DNA of 12,726 bases from an uncultured Variovorax sp. (lineage in GTDB: Bacteria > Pseudomonadota > Gammaproteobacteria > Burkholderiales > Burkholderiaceae). Below, one piece after another: positions 1-8,347 of this stretch. Position 1 is the stretch's first letter. Each line of letters starts with the position of its first letter. The stretch is taken from assembly GCA_946478645.1 (NCBI GenBank), contig CAMLCW010000128.1, forward strand, positions 1-12,726, read 5' to 3'. The notes under the pieces are model-generated. The model ran no database searches. It was not told the origin of the DNA and saw only the letters and a program-made list of their open reading frames with translations. The translations under genes and the position numbers were made by a program.

Positions 1-2032
<2,032 letters not shown>

Positions 2033-2045
2033 GATGTCGCTCCCT

Positions 2046-2543
2046 TCATGCCGTGGCGGTGGTCTTGACCGGCGTGCCCGAGGCCATGGCCTCGCCGCCC
2101 ATCTGCACCGCCTTGACGATGTTCTGGTAGCCGGTGCAGCGGCACAGGTTGCCGTCGAGCAGCTCGCGGATCTCCGATTCGCTGGATTTGGGATGGTGCG
2201 TGCACAGGTCGATCGCGCTCATCACCATGCCGGGCGTGCAGAAGCCGCATTGCAGGCCGTGGCATTCCTTGAAGGCGGCCTGCATCGGGTGCATGGTGCC
2301 GTCGGGCTGGGCGATGCCCTCGATGGTGGTGATCTCGGCACCGGCGGCCTGCGCCACCAGGATGTTGCACGACTTGACCGCGCGGCCGTTCAGGTGGATG
2401 GTGCAGGCGCCGCACTGGGCCGTGTCGCAGCCGACGTGGGTGCCGGTCAGGTGGAGATGCTCGCGGATCGCGTGCACGAGGAAGGTGTTGGGGGGTGCGT
2501 CGACCGCGACCTGGCGGCCGTTGACCGTGAAAGCTACCTGCAT
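2046..2543 (-). CDS. [2Fe-2S] iron-sulfur small subunit of molybdenum hydroxylase (CoxS/XdhA-like)
   Basis: Electron-transfer subunit carrying two [2Fe-2S] clusters, partner of the molybdopterin subunit encoded 13 nt downstream. The 165-residue length fits the family. The plant-ferredoxin-type cluster is bound by Cys39, Cys44, Cys47 and Cys59 (GCDTAQCGACT motif, then SCN). The alpha-helical [2Fe-2S]-binding domain follows with Cys99/Cys102 (QCGFCTPGM) and Cys134/Cys136 (LCRCTGYQNI). Gln98 is the residue that in relatives contacts the pterin cofactor. The ATG at 2543 is preferred because it has GGAG (2552-2555) eight bases upstream and begins directly with the ferredoxin fold (MQVAFTVNG); an in-frame ATG at 2588 would add 15 residues without homology and would lie inside a palindrome. 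This is the first gene of its operon, divergent from the regulator at 2726. A third, FAD-binding subunit is not in the window and may lie beyond position 1. Confidence 0.95.
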   Translation of the reverse strand: MQVAFTVNGRQVAVDAPPNTFLVHAIREHLHLTGTHVGCDTAQCGACTIHLNGRAVKSCNILVAQAAGAEITTIEGIAQPDGTMHPMQAAFKECHGLQCGFCTPGMVMSAIDLCTHHPKSSESEIRELLDGNLCRCTGYQNIVKAVQMGGEAMASGTPVKTTATA

Positions 2544-2725
2544 GTGGCTGTCTCCGTTGAAGGTGATGGCTGGTTCAGCGAAAGGCATCTTGGATGCCGG
2601 CCACGTGCACTATCCTAGGCAAAACCCTTGACGCTTGCGCCAGGGCCGCGAAATTCTCAAAATGAAACAGCTTGCGGCCGGCAAGCACCCCCCGACGCCA
2701 CCCCCACACCGCGCGAACCCGAACG
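2544..2725. promoter_or_regulatory. Divergent promoter/operator region between Mo-hydroxylase operon and regulator
   Basis: 182 bp shared by two divergent genes and visibly more AT-rich in the centre than the flanks. It holds two short inverted repeats: GGCATC-TTG-GATGCC at 2584-2598 (6-bp perfect arms) and CTTGC-N5-GCAAG at 2671-2685. These are plausible operator sites for the adjacent Fis-type regulator, but no site for this family is known to me that matches. On the minus strand, GATAGT near 2611-2616 resembles a -10 box without a convincing -35. I found no good sigma-54 -24/-12 element. Confidence 0.5.
2628..2656 (+). promoter_or_regulatory. Possible sigma-70 promoter for the regulator gene
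   Basis: TTGACG at 2628-2633 is close to the -35 consensus and is followed after 17 bases by AAATTC at 2651-2656, a weak -10. Position and strand fit transcription of the regulator starting at 2726. The -10 match is poor, so this is a tentative call made by eye. Confidence 0.3.
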
Positions 2726-3862
2726 ATGCCCGCTCCGATCGCCCCGCACCTGACCGAGCGTTCGCTCGCCATTGCCGACGCGCGCCGGGCGCTGATCCAT
2801 GGCGATGCGCGCCTGCCGGCGCGCATCGAGCCCTGGATCGCGCGCTCCTGGCAACGCTGCATCGCGGCCGGGCGCCAGCCGCAGCAGCGCGTGAGCTTCG
2901 ACCCGGTCGGCCAGTCGGCCATCCGCGACGTGGCCGAGCGCAACCGGGCGCTCATGGCGGCGGCGCGGCCGGTGATCGAGCGGCTGTCGCGCGCCATCGC
3001 CGACACGCGCTATTTCGCGGTGCTGACCAATGCCGAGGGCATCGTGGTCGACGTGGGCGCCCTGCCCGACGGCACCGACGACACCGCCCGCCATGCGCGC
3101 AACATCGGCCGCATCGGCGTCGACCTGTCGGAGCGCGCGATCGGCACCAGCGCCATCAGCACCGCGCTGGCCGAGCAGGAGGCGGTGTGGCTGCACCGCG
3201 GCGAGCACTTCTTCGAGGACACCAGCGTCTACAGCTGCGCCGGCGCCCCGCTCTTCGGTCCGCAGGGCGACTGCATCGGCATGCTCGACCTGACCGGCGT
3301 GCAGGTGGCCGAGCGGCCCGAGCTGCGCCACCTGGCGATGCTGTCGGCGCGCAGCATCGAGAACCTGCTGGTACTGAACCAGCCTTGCGAGATGCGGCTG
3401 CACCTGTCGTGGCCCGGCTGTCCGCCGAGCGAGGCCACCGAGGGCCTGCTGTGCCTCGATGCCGAGGGCGGCGTGATCGGCGCCAATGCCGCGGCGCGGC
3501 AGATGCTGCACGAGCCGCTGGGCCGGAGCCCGCAGGCGCCGCTGCATTGCAGCGACCTCTTCGCGCTGCCGCTGCAGATGCTGTTCGATGCGGCGCGGCG
3601 CGGCGACGCGGTGCTCGAGGCGCCGCTCTGGTCGGGGCTGCGCGTGCAGGTGCGGCCGCAGTGCGGCGTTGGCAGTTCCCACGCGCCGGACGCCGTGGCC
3701 GAATCCCGGCCGCGGCTGCGCGACGTGGAGACCGCGCTGATCCGCAAGGCCGTGGCCGACGCACGCGGCAACGTGGCCGAGGCCGCGCGCGCGCTCGGCA
3801 TCAGCCGCGCCACCGTCTACCGCAAGCTGTGGCGCGGGCGCGGAGGCGGCAGCACGAACTGA
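2726..3862 (+). CDS. AcoR-like transcriptional regulator with GAF and Fis-type HTH domains, no AAA+ domain
   Basis: Probable sensor-regulator of the divergent molybdenum hydroxylase operon. The 378 residues show: an N-terminal segment with RIEPWIARSWQRC (about 33-45) typical of the AcoR group; a GAF ligand-binding domain at about 75-215 with GTSAISTALAE, EHFFEDTSVYSCAGAPL and GMLDLTG; a PAS-like stretch at about 228-290 (LLCLDAEGGVIGANAAARQML); and a C-terminal Fis-type HTH at about 331-371 (GNVAEAARALGISRATVYRKL). AcoR-type enhancer-binding proteins of about 630-670 residues carry an AAA+ sigma-54 activation domain between sensor and HTH; here there is no Walker A, GAFTGA or Walker B motif. 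It therefore probably acts without sigma-54, as repressor or class I/II activator; that is inference. The ATG at 2726 has no clear Shine-Dalgarno sequence, and a TTG at 2672 is the only upstream alternative. Effector unknown. Confidence 0.88.
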   Translation: MPAPIAPHLTERSLAIADARRALIHGDARLPARIEPWIARSWQRCIAAGRQPQQRVSFDPVGQSAIRDVAERNRALMAAARPVIERLSRAIADTRYFAVLTNAEGIVVDVGALPDGTDDTARHARNIGRIGVDLSERAIGTSAISTALAEQEAVWLHRGEHFFEDTSVYSCAGAPLFGPQGDCIGMLDLTGVQVAERPELRHLAMLSARSIENLLVLNQPCEMRLHLSWPGCPPSEATEGLLCLDAEGGVIGANAAARQMLHEPLGRSPQAPLHCSDLFALPLQMLFDAARRGDAVLEAPLWSGLRVQVRPQCGVGSSHAPDAVAESRPRLRDVETALIRKAVADARGNVAEAARALGISRATVYRKLWRGRGGGSTN

Positions 3863-4011
3863 GCGGGTTGGTCTTACTCCTTCCCCCTTTGGGGGAAGGC
3901 AGGGATGGGGGCACACGGCGCGTGAACCGCCACAAGGCTTTCTCGAGGCCGCATGCCCCCACCCCAGCCCTCCCCCAGCGGGGGAGGGAGCGGGAGCGGG
4001 AGCGCTGAGGC
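3863..4011. repeat. Composite inverted hairpin repeat, copy 1 (BIME/REP-like), between convergent genes
   Basis: Two 36-nt arms (3877-3912 and 3955-3990) separated by 42 nt are imperfect reverse complements of each other, and each contains its own hairpin. Left hairpin: CCTTCCCCC (3879-3887), loop TTT, GGGGGAAGG (3891-3899). Right hairpin: CCCTCCCCC (3968-3976), loop AGC, GGGGGAGGG (3980-3988). The same architecture recurs at 10367-10479, with 32 of 36 bases identical in the left arm and 31 of 36 in the right. The hexamer GGGAGC is repeated three times at 3986-4003, on the right border. The element fills the gap between the regulator (ends 3862) and the convergent small gene (ends 4012), where the hairpins could act as a two-way terminator, although no T-run follows them. 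Confidence 0.85.
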
Positions 4012-4389
4012 TCAGGCGTCCGCAGGCACCTTGTCGAGAAAGCCCGTCACCGACTGCAGCTTGCCCGCCTCGAGCTGGGCAAAGTCGGTGCCCTGGATCA
4101 TGTCCTCGGCACCGCTCGGGCCCAGCGTCCACGAAAAGCGCAGGTTGTCGCCGTGCGATTGCGCTTCGCCGAGCAGCTTGAAGCGAAAGCCTGGAAAGCG
4201 CTGCTGCACCGCGCCGACCAGGGTGCCGATCTGCTCGCGGCCGCTGGCCTGTGCCATCGGATCGACATAGCGCGCATCGGCGGTCCAGCCCGAAGCGATG
4301 AGCTCGGCCCGGCGCGCGGCATCGGTTTCGTTCCAGACGTCGATGTAGCGCTGGGCGATGGCGGTGGCGTCGTGGGCGGCGGTGTTCAT
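4012..4389 (-). CDS. NTF2-like/SnoaL-fold small protein of unknown function
   Basis: 125 residues, the usual size for a single NTF2-like (SnoaL/nuclear transport factor 2) cone-fold domain. Visible family features: an N-terminal helix with ATAIAQRYIDVWNETDAARR, then a WTADARYVDPMAQASGREQI segment (the 'Y.DP' and 'G...I' pattern of SnoaL-like proteins), then strands around FPGFRFKLLGEAQSHGDNLRFSWTLG and a final IQGTDFAQLEAGKLQSVTGFLD. No signal peptide or membrane segment, so cytosolic. Such proteins may be small enzymes (isomerases, cyclases, hydrolases) or binding proteins; nothing in the sequence decides. ATG at 4389 with AAAGGA about eight bases upstream. It lies 109 nt downstream of tupA on the same strand, so it could be the last gene of the tup operon or have its own promoter. 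Confidence 0.88.
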   Translation of the reverse strand: MNTAAHDATAIAQRYIDVWNETDAARRAELIASGWTADARYVDPMAQASGREQIGTLVGAVQQRFPGFRFKLLGEAQSHGDNLRFSWTLGPSGAEDMIQGTDFAQLEAGKLQSVTGFLDKVPADA

Positions 4390-4466
4390 GGTGCGTGTCC
4401 TTTCGGTTTCGATGCCCGCAACATCGCGGGGTGAAAGGATGGTCGCGCCGCCCGCGTCCGGCGTCG

Positions 4467-4483
4467 ATGACCTCGGAGGTCAT
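4467..4483. other. Short perfect inverted repeat downstream of tupA
   Basis: ATGACCTC (4467-4474), one central G, GAGGTCAT (4476-4483): 8-bp perfect arms starting 16 nt after the tupA stop codon on the minus strand. It could be a weak transcript-end hairpin for the tup operon or an operator for the downstream NTF2-like gene. There is no T-run on either side, so a classic Rho-independent terminator is not supported. Apart from it, the 4390-4498 gap shows only the ribosome binding site of the downstream gene. Confidence 0.45.
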
Positions 4484-4498
4484 GCGCGCCGGCGCCGC

Positions 4499-5326
4499 TC
4501 AGTTGGCCGATGCGTTCGGGAAGAACAGCTGCTCGCCCCCGATCTTGTAGCTCGCGATGTTGTCCTGCCCGGCCGGCGAAACCACCCAGTCGACGAACTT
4601 CTGCGCGCCCTGGCTGTTGAGCGATGGAAATTTGGCCGGGCTCACGACCATCACGCCGTACTGGTTGAAGAGGCGCTTGTCGCCCTCGACCAGCACCGCC
4701 AGGTCGGCGCGGTTCTTGAAGCTGAGCCAGGTGGCGCGGTCCGCGAGCACGTAGCCGCCCGACGAGGCCGCGATGTTCAGCGCCGGACCCATGCCGCAGC
4801 CGCATTCCTTGTAGCCCGTGCCCTTGCGCTCGTTCGGCACCGGCTGGCCCGCCTCGGCCACGCCGGCCTGCGCCCAGAGCCGGCGCTCGGCCGCGTCGGT
4901 GCCGCTCTTGTCGCCGCGCGAGACGAACGGCGCATTGGCGGTGGCGATCTTCTTCAGCGCGGCGGCGATGTCCTTGCCCTTGGTGCCGGCCGGATCGGCC
5001 TTCGGCCCGATGAGCACGAAGTCGTTGTACATCACCGGATGGCGCTTGGCGCTGAAGCCATCGGCGACGAATTTTTCCTCGGCCGCGGCGTCATGCACGA
5101 ACAGCACGTCGGCATCGCCGCGCCGCGCCATGTCGATGGCCTGGCCGGTGCCCACCGCCACCACCTTGACGTCGATGCCGCTCGCCTTCTTGAAAGCCGG
5201 CAGCATGTGCGCGAACAGGCCCGACTGCTCGGTCGAGGTGGTCGAGGCCATGGTGATGGTCTCGGCCTGCGCGGCCGCGGCGAACACGGCCAGGGCGGCC
5301 GCGAGGTGCTTGAAAGACAGCTTCAT
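4499..5326 (-). CDS. tupA: Tungstate ABC transporter periplasmic substrate-binding protein TupA
   Basis: Periplasmic binding protein that captures tungstate (and possibly molybdate) and hands it to the TupB permease. 275 residues, starting with a signal peptide: KLSFKH basic start, hydrophobic LAAALAVFAAAA, likely cleavage after AQA (residue 21). The mature N-terminus has the TupA hallmark ITMASTTSTEQSGL (about 24-37), whose TTST part binds the oxyanion, and VSRGDKSGT lies further on. An unusual stretch is YKECGCGMG, with Cys175 and Cys177 where, from memory of the family, a Gly-Gln-Gly-Met-Gly type sequence is common. The ATG at 5326 overlaps the tupC stop (ATGA), and a strong AAAGGAG ribosome binding site (5334-5340) lies inside tupC. 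The tungstate versus molybdate preference is from family, not shown by the sequence alone. Confidence 0.92.
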   Translation of the reverse strand: MKLSFKHLAAALAVFAAAAQAETITMASTTSTEQSGLFAHMLPAFKKASGIDVKVVAVGTGQAIDMARRGDADVLFVHDAAAEEKFVADGFSAKRHPVMYNDFVLIGPKADPAGTKGKDIAAALKKIATANAPFVSRGDKSGTDAAERRLWAQAGVAEAGQPVPNERKGTGYKECGCGMGPALNIAASSGGYVLADRATWLSFKNRADLAVLVEGDKRLFNQYGVMVVSPAKFPSLNSQGAQKFVDWVVSPAGQDNIASYKIGGEQLFFPNASAN

Positions 5327-6021
5327 TCCAACTCTCCTTTGACGAACAGGCGGGCCTCTTCCGGCAATGGCCCATGAAAGAAATCGTGCACCGGCAGGTC
5401 GGCCAGGATGCGGCCGTGCTCGAGGTAGACCACGCGCGTGGCGAGCCGCTTGACCTGCCCCAGGTTGTGGCTCGCGAACACCAACGTGCGTCCGCTCGCC
5501 GCTTCGGCAATGAGCAATTCGACCTCGCGCTTGGCGGTCGGGTCGAGGCTGGCGGTGGGCTCGTCGAGCAGCAGCACCGCCGGATGCAGCGCCCAGGCGC
5601 GCGCCAGCGCGACCCGCTGCTGCTGCCCGCCCGACAGCGCGCGCGCATTGCGCTCGGCCAGGTCCTCGAGGCCCACGCGCGCGAGCGCCGGCAGCGCCGC
5701 ACGGCGCGCCTCGCGCCAGCGCGTGCCGCGCAGCCAGAGCGCCAGCGCCACGTTGGTGGCCACCGAGGCGCGCAGCATGTGCGGCCGCTGGAACAGCATC
5801 GCTTGCTGGCGGCGCGGCACCGTGCCCGCAAGACTGCCCGCCGCATGCGGCACCAGGCCGTGCAGCAGCCGCAGCAGCGTGGTCTTGCCGCTGCCGTTGG
5901 CGCCGATCAGCGCCACGCGTTCACCCGCCTCGATGCGCAGCGAGGCGCCGCGCAGCGCCTCGACCCGGCCCAGGCGCACGTCGACGCCGTGCAGCGCGAA
6001 GACGGCGTTGTCAGCGTTCAC
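5323..6021 (-). CDS. tupC: Tungstate ABC transporter ATP-binding protein TupC
   Basis: Cytoplasmic ATPase that powers the TupB permease. 232 residues with a complete ABC motif set: Walker A GANGSGKTT (40-48), Q-loop LFQRP (Gln78), signature LSGGQQQR (129-136), Walker B VLLLDEPTASLD (149-160) and switch His185 in ASHN. The short length and lack of a C-terminal regulatory (TOBE) domain separate it from ModC. The start is GTG at 6021, overlapping the tupB stop as GTGA; the stop overlaps the tupA ATG. These 4-nt overlaps on both sides imply translational coupling of all three subunits. Confidence 0.92.
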   Translation of the reverse strand: MNADNAVFALHGVDVRLGRVEALRGASLRIEAGERVALIGANGSGKTTLLRLLHGLVPHAAGSLAGTVPRRQQAMLFQRPHMLRASVATNVALALWLRGTRWREARRAALPALARVGLEDLAERNARALSGGQQQRVALARAWALHPAVLLLDEPTASLDPTAKREVELLIAEAASGRTLVFASHNLGQVKRLATRVVYLEHGRILADLPVHDFFHGPLPEEARLFVKGELE

Positions 6022-6773
6022 GATCGCGCCTCCGCACGCCAGGCCGCCGCCGGAGCGCCCGCACCGCCGCCGCCGTCGACGCGTTCGCGCCAGCCACGCA
6101 GCATCGCGATCGCGAAGTTGAGCACCAGCACCACGCCCAGCAGCACCAGCCCGAGCGCGAGCGCCAACGGCAAATCGCCCTTGCTGGTCTCGAGCGCGAT
6201 GGCGGTGGTCATCACGCGCGTGAAGCCGTCGATGTTGCCGCCCACGATCATCACCGCGCCCACCTCCGACACCGCGCGCCCGAAGGCCGCGATCAGCACC
6301 GTGAGCAGCGCATAGCGCTCGTCCCAGGCCAGCAGCAGCGCCCGCACCAGCGGCCGGGCACCCAGCGAGCGCAACTGCTCGCCGTGCGCGCGGTCGGTGT
6401 CCTCGATGGTCTGGCGCGTGAGCGCCGTGACCACCGGCAGCACCAGCACCGTCTGCGCGAGCACCATCGCCTGGAACGAGAACAGCCAGCCCAGGAAGCC
6501 GAGCGGCCCCGAGCGCGACAGCAGCAGGTAGATCACCAGCCCCACCACCACCGACGGCAGCGCCAGCAGCGTGTTCAGCAGCGTGAGCAGCGCGGCCCGA
6601 CCGCGGAAGCGCGCCACCCCGAGCCAGGCGCCGAGCAGCAGCCCGAAACCGCAGGCCAGCACGCAGGCACTCGCGCTGACCGCGAGCGAGCGCCCGACGA
6701 TCGCCAGCAGCACCGGGTCGCCGGAGGCGAGCAGTTGCCAGGCCGCAATGGCACTTTGCGCGAAGGTGTTCAT
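6018..6773 (-). CDS. tupB: Tungstate ABC transporter permease TupB
   Basis: Inner-membrane channel of the tungstate importer. 251 residues with about five hydrophobic spans: roughly 21-54, 60-86, 93-118, 154-178 and 201-223. The cytoplasmic EAA-like coupling loop is near GEQLRSLGARPLVRALLLAW (131-150). The segment GRAVSEVGAVMIVGGNIDG (165-183) is characteristic of TupB-type permeases and helps distinguish it from ModB. First gene of a tupB-tupC-tupA operon (ATG at 6773); its Shine-Dalgarno sequence is poor. The 98-nt upstream gap to the preceding hydrolase gene contains a perfect palindrome at 6834-6855. The C-terminal tail (RERVDGGGGAGAPAAAWRAEARS) is hydrophilic and low-complexity. Confidence 0.92.
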   Translation of the reverse strand: MNTFAQSAIAAWQLLASGDPVLLAIVGRSLAVSASACVLACGFGLLLGAWLGVARFRGRAALLTLLNTLLALPSVVVGLVIYLLLSRSGPLGFLGWLFSFQAMVLAQTVLVLPVVTALTRQTIEDTDRAHGEQLRSLGARPLVRALLLAWDERYALLTVLIAAFGRAVSEVGAVMIVGGNIDGFTRVMTTAIALETSKGDLPLALALGLVLLGVVLVLNFAIAMLRGWRERVDGGGGAGAPAAAWRAEARS

Positions 6774-6833
6774 GCAGCGGGCTTCGTGGGAGGCATGGGA
6801 AGGCGCCGCAGTATCGGGGGGTAGCCCGAATTA

Positions 6834-6855
6834 CCTATGCAAAATTTTGCATAGG
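6834..6855. promoter_or_regulatory. Perfect 22-bp palindrome upstream of tupB, candidate operator
   Basis: The arms CCTATGCAA and TTGCATAGG flank a central AATT, making a fully self-complementary 22-bp sequence that is AT-rich in a GC-rich region. It lies 61 bases upstream of the tupB start and 16 bases past the stop of the M81 hydrolase gene. Size, symmetry and location fit a dimeric regulator site controlling the tup operon. It does not resemble the ModE site as I remember it. It could fold as a 9-bp stem with AATT loop, but no T-run follows on the minus strand, so a terminator is less likely. Confidence 0.6.
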
Positions 6856-6871
6856 CGAGGATGCACGCGCT

Positions 6872-8347
6872 TCAGATGGCGTCCAGCGGGAACACCGGCC
6901 GGCGCACTTTCGAGAACGGGAACAGGCTGTAGTCCGAACTCGTCACCCCCCGGCTGTCGCACTCGACCAGGCCGGCGGCGATCGGCTCGAACACCGGCCG
7001 GCAGTACATGCGCGACTTGAGCAGCAGGAAGCGCTCGCAGCGCGGATCGTGCCCGGTGCAGGCGAAGACGCCGAGATCCCATGGCTCCTGCGTGCGCTCG
7101 GTCACGACGATGCGCGCGGCGCCGATGTCGAACAGCACGGTGCGGCCCATGCTGCTGCGCTGCCCGGTGTAGGTGGGGCCGGTGATCACGTATTCCCCAT
7201 TGCAGATGGCGCGCACCACGCCGGTCAGCACCACGGGCGGGTTCGAGCGGCCGATGCCCGCGAGCGAGACCTTGTTGCCGAGCGCCACCGTGGCCGTGGC
7301 GCCCTCGCCCGCCGCGACCAGCCCGGCCACCGCCTCGGGGTCGCACAGCGGTCCCACGCCGATGCCGTCAAGGCCTTGCGCGAGCGCTTCCTGCAGCACG
7401 TCCATCGTGTCGCAGCTGCCGCCCGACATGCAGTTGTCGCCGTGGTCGAGCAGCAGCACCGGGCGCGTCGCGCCGTCGGCGAGTTGCTTCGCGCGGGCGA
7501 CCGATTCGGCCAGCGGCTCGCTGCGGTAGACGAAGGCCTCGCGCTCGGCCCACATCTGCGCGGCGATGCGGTCGGCCGTGGCCTGCGCGCGCGCGGGCGA
7601 CTGCGCGTCGACCGCCACCACGCTCATGCAGGGCGCCTCGATGTCCGACAGCGAGAAGCCCGCGAAGATCGACACCGCGAGCGATTCGCCCGCTTGCTCG
7701 GCGGCGCGCGCGGCCTCGATGGCCCGCTGCATCGCGCCCGCGAACGACGCGCTGCGCAGCGTGTGCGCCATCAGCGGCAGTGCGTGCCAGCGCATCGCGG
7801 GCCGGCTGCGGCCGGCGAGCAGGTCGAACAGCAGGCGGCCCGCGTGCGCGCCGGTCTCGTACATGTCGATGTGCGGATAGGTCTTGAAACCGGCGATCAC
7901 CTCGGCGTTGCCGACCATCGCCGGCGTGACGTTGGCATGCAAATCGAGCGCCACGCCGATCGGCACGCCCGGCGCCGCGGCACGCAGGCGCAGCAGCAGG
8001 TCGCCCTCGCCGTCGGTGCTGTTCTCGGCCACCATCGCGCCGTGCAGGTCGAGCAGGATGGCGTCGCAGCCCGGCGCCGCCTCGACGATGCACCGGGTGA
8101 GCGTGGTGTAGGCCCCGGCATCGACCGGCCCGCTCGGGTTGGCCGAGGCCGACACCGGCGTCACGATCTCGGCGCCGGCCTGCTCGGCCAGGTCGATGAA
8201 GGCCGACATCGCGGTGCGCATGCCCTTGTTGTCGCGATACGCCTGTGCGCCGAAGGTCGGCCCGTCGGGCCCGAAGGCCGCGAGCGGCGTGGGCACCGGT
8301 GAGAAGGTGTTGGTCTCGTGGTTGAGGCGCGCGATCAGCACTTTCAT
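6872..8347 (-). CDS. M81 family metallohydrolase, MlrC-like (DUF1485)
   Basis: Zinc-dependent amide/peptide hydrolase related to MlrC, which opens linear microcystin breakdown products in Sphingomonas. 491 residues, normal for the family, no signal peptide. Family blocks visible: RLNHETNTFSP at the N-terminus (His10, Glu11), AILLDLHGAMV (His102), VALDLHANVTP (Asp135, His137) and KTYPHIDMYETG (His159). The D-x-H plus His 22 residues later spacing agrees with the metal ligands described for MlrC, so the enzyme is probably active. The C-terminal half carries DHGDNCMSGGSCD and GPTYTGQRSSMGRTVLF, typical of the second domain. ATG at 8347 overlaps the stop of the M20 amidohydrolase (ATGA), so the two hydrolases are translationally coupled. 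Many relatives sit in non-microcystin catabolic clusters; the natural substrate here is unknown. Confidence 0.9.
   Translation of the reverse strand: MKVLIARLNHETNTFSPVPTPLAAFGPDGPTFGAQAYRDNKGMRTAMSAFIDLAEQAGAEIVTPVSASANPSGPVDAGAYTTLTRCIVEAAPGCDAILLDLHGAMVAENSTDGEGDLLLRLRAAAPGVPIGVALDLHANVTPAMVGNAEVIAGFKTYPHIDMYETGAHAGRLLFDLLAGRSRPAMRWHALPLMAHTLRSASFAGAMQRAIEAARAAEQAGESLAVSIFAGFSLSDIEAPCMSVVAVDAQSPARAQATADRIAAQMWAEREAFVYRSEPLAESVARAKQLADGATRPVLLLDHGDNCMSGGSCDTMDVLQEALAQGLDGIGVGPLCDPEAVAGLVAAGEGATATVALGNKVSLAGIGRSNPPVVLTGVVRAICNGEYVITGPTYTGQRSSMGRTVLFDIGAARIVVTERTQEPWDLGVFACTGHDPRCERFLLLKSRMYCRPVFEPIAAGLVECDSRGVTSSDYSLFPFSKVRRPVFPLDAI

Noticed and set aside
2544..2588. Longer start for the Fe-S subunit at ATG 2588 (180 residues)
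   Set aside because: The extra 15 residues precede the ferredoxin fold, and the ATG lies inside an inverted repeat without a ribosome binding site; ATG 2543 has GGAG at eight bases.
2600..2660. Sigma-54 promoter for the Mo-hydroxylase, expected from the AcoR-like regulator
   Set aside because: No TGGCAC-N5-TTGC-like element was found on the minus strand, and the regulator lacks the AAA+ domain.
3986..4003. Threefold GGGAGC repeat considered as a CRISPR or microsatellite locus
   Set aside because: Only three 6-nt units with no spacers; it is a border of the hairpin element.
2635..4008. 457-codon plus-strand frame overlapping the regulator
   Set aside because: Composition is Ala/Arg/Gly-rich low complexity, and the regulator frame shows GAF and HTH motifs.
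2657..4483. 608-codon minus-strand open frame spanning the regulator, repeat and NTF2-like gene
   Set aside because: It crosses three unrelated features in the wrong frame and has no recognisable domain; high GC removes stop codons.
6834..6855. Palindrome considered as a Rho-independent terminator of the upstream operon
   Set aside because: The stem is AT-rich and no T-run follows on the minus strand; an operator is the better explanation.
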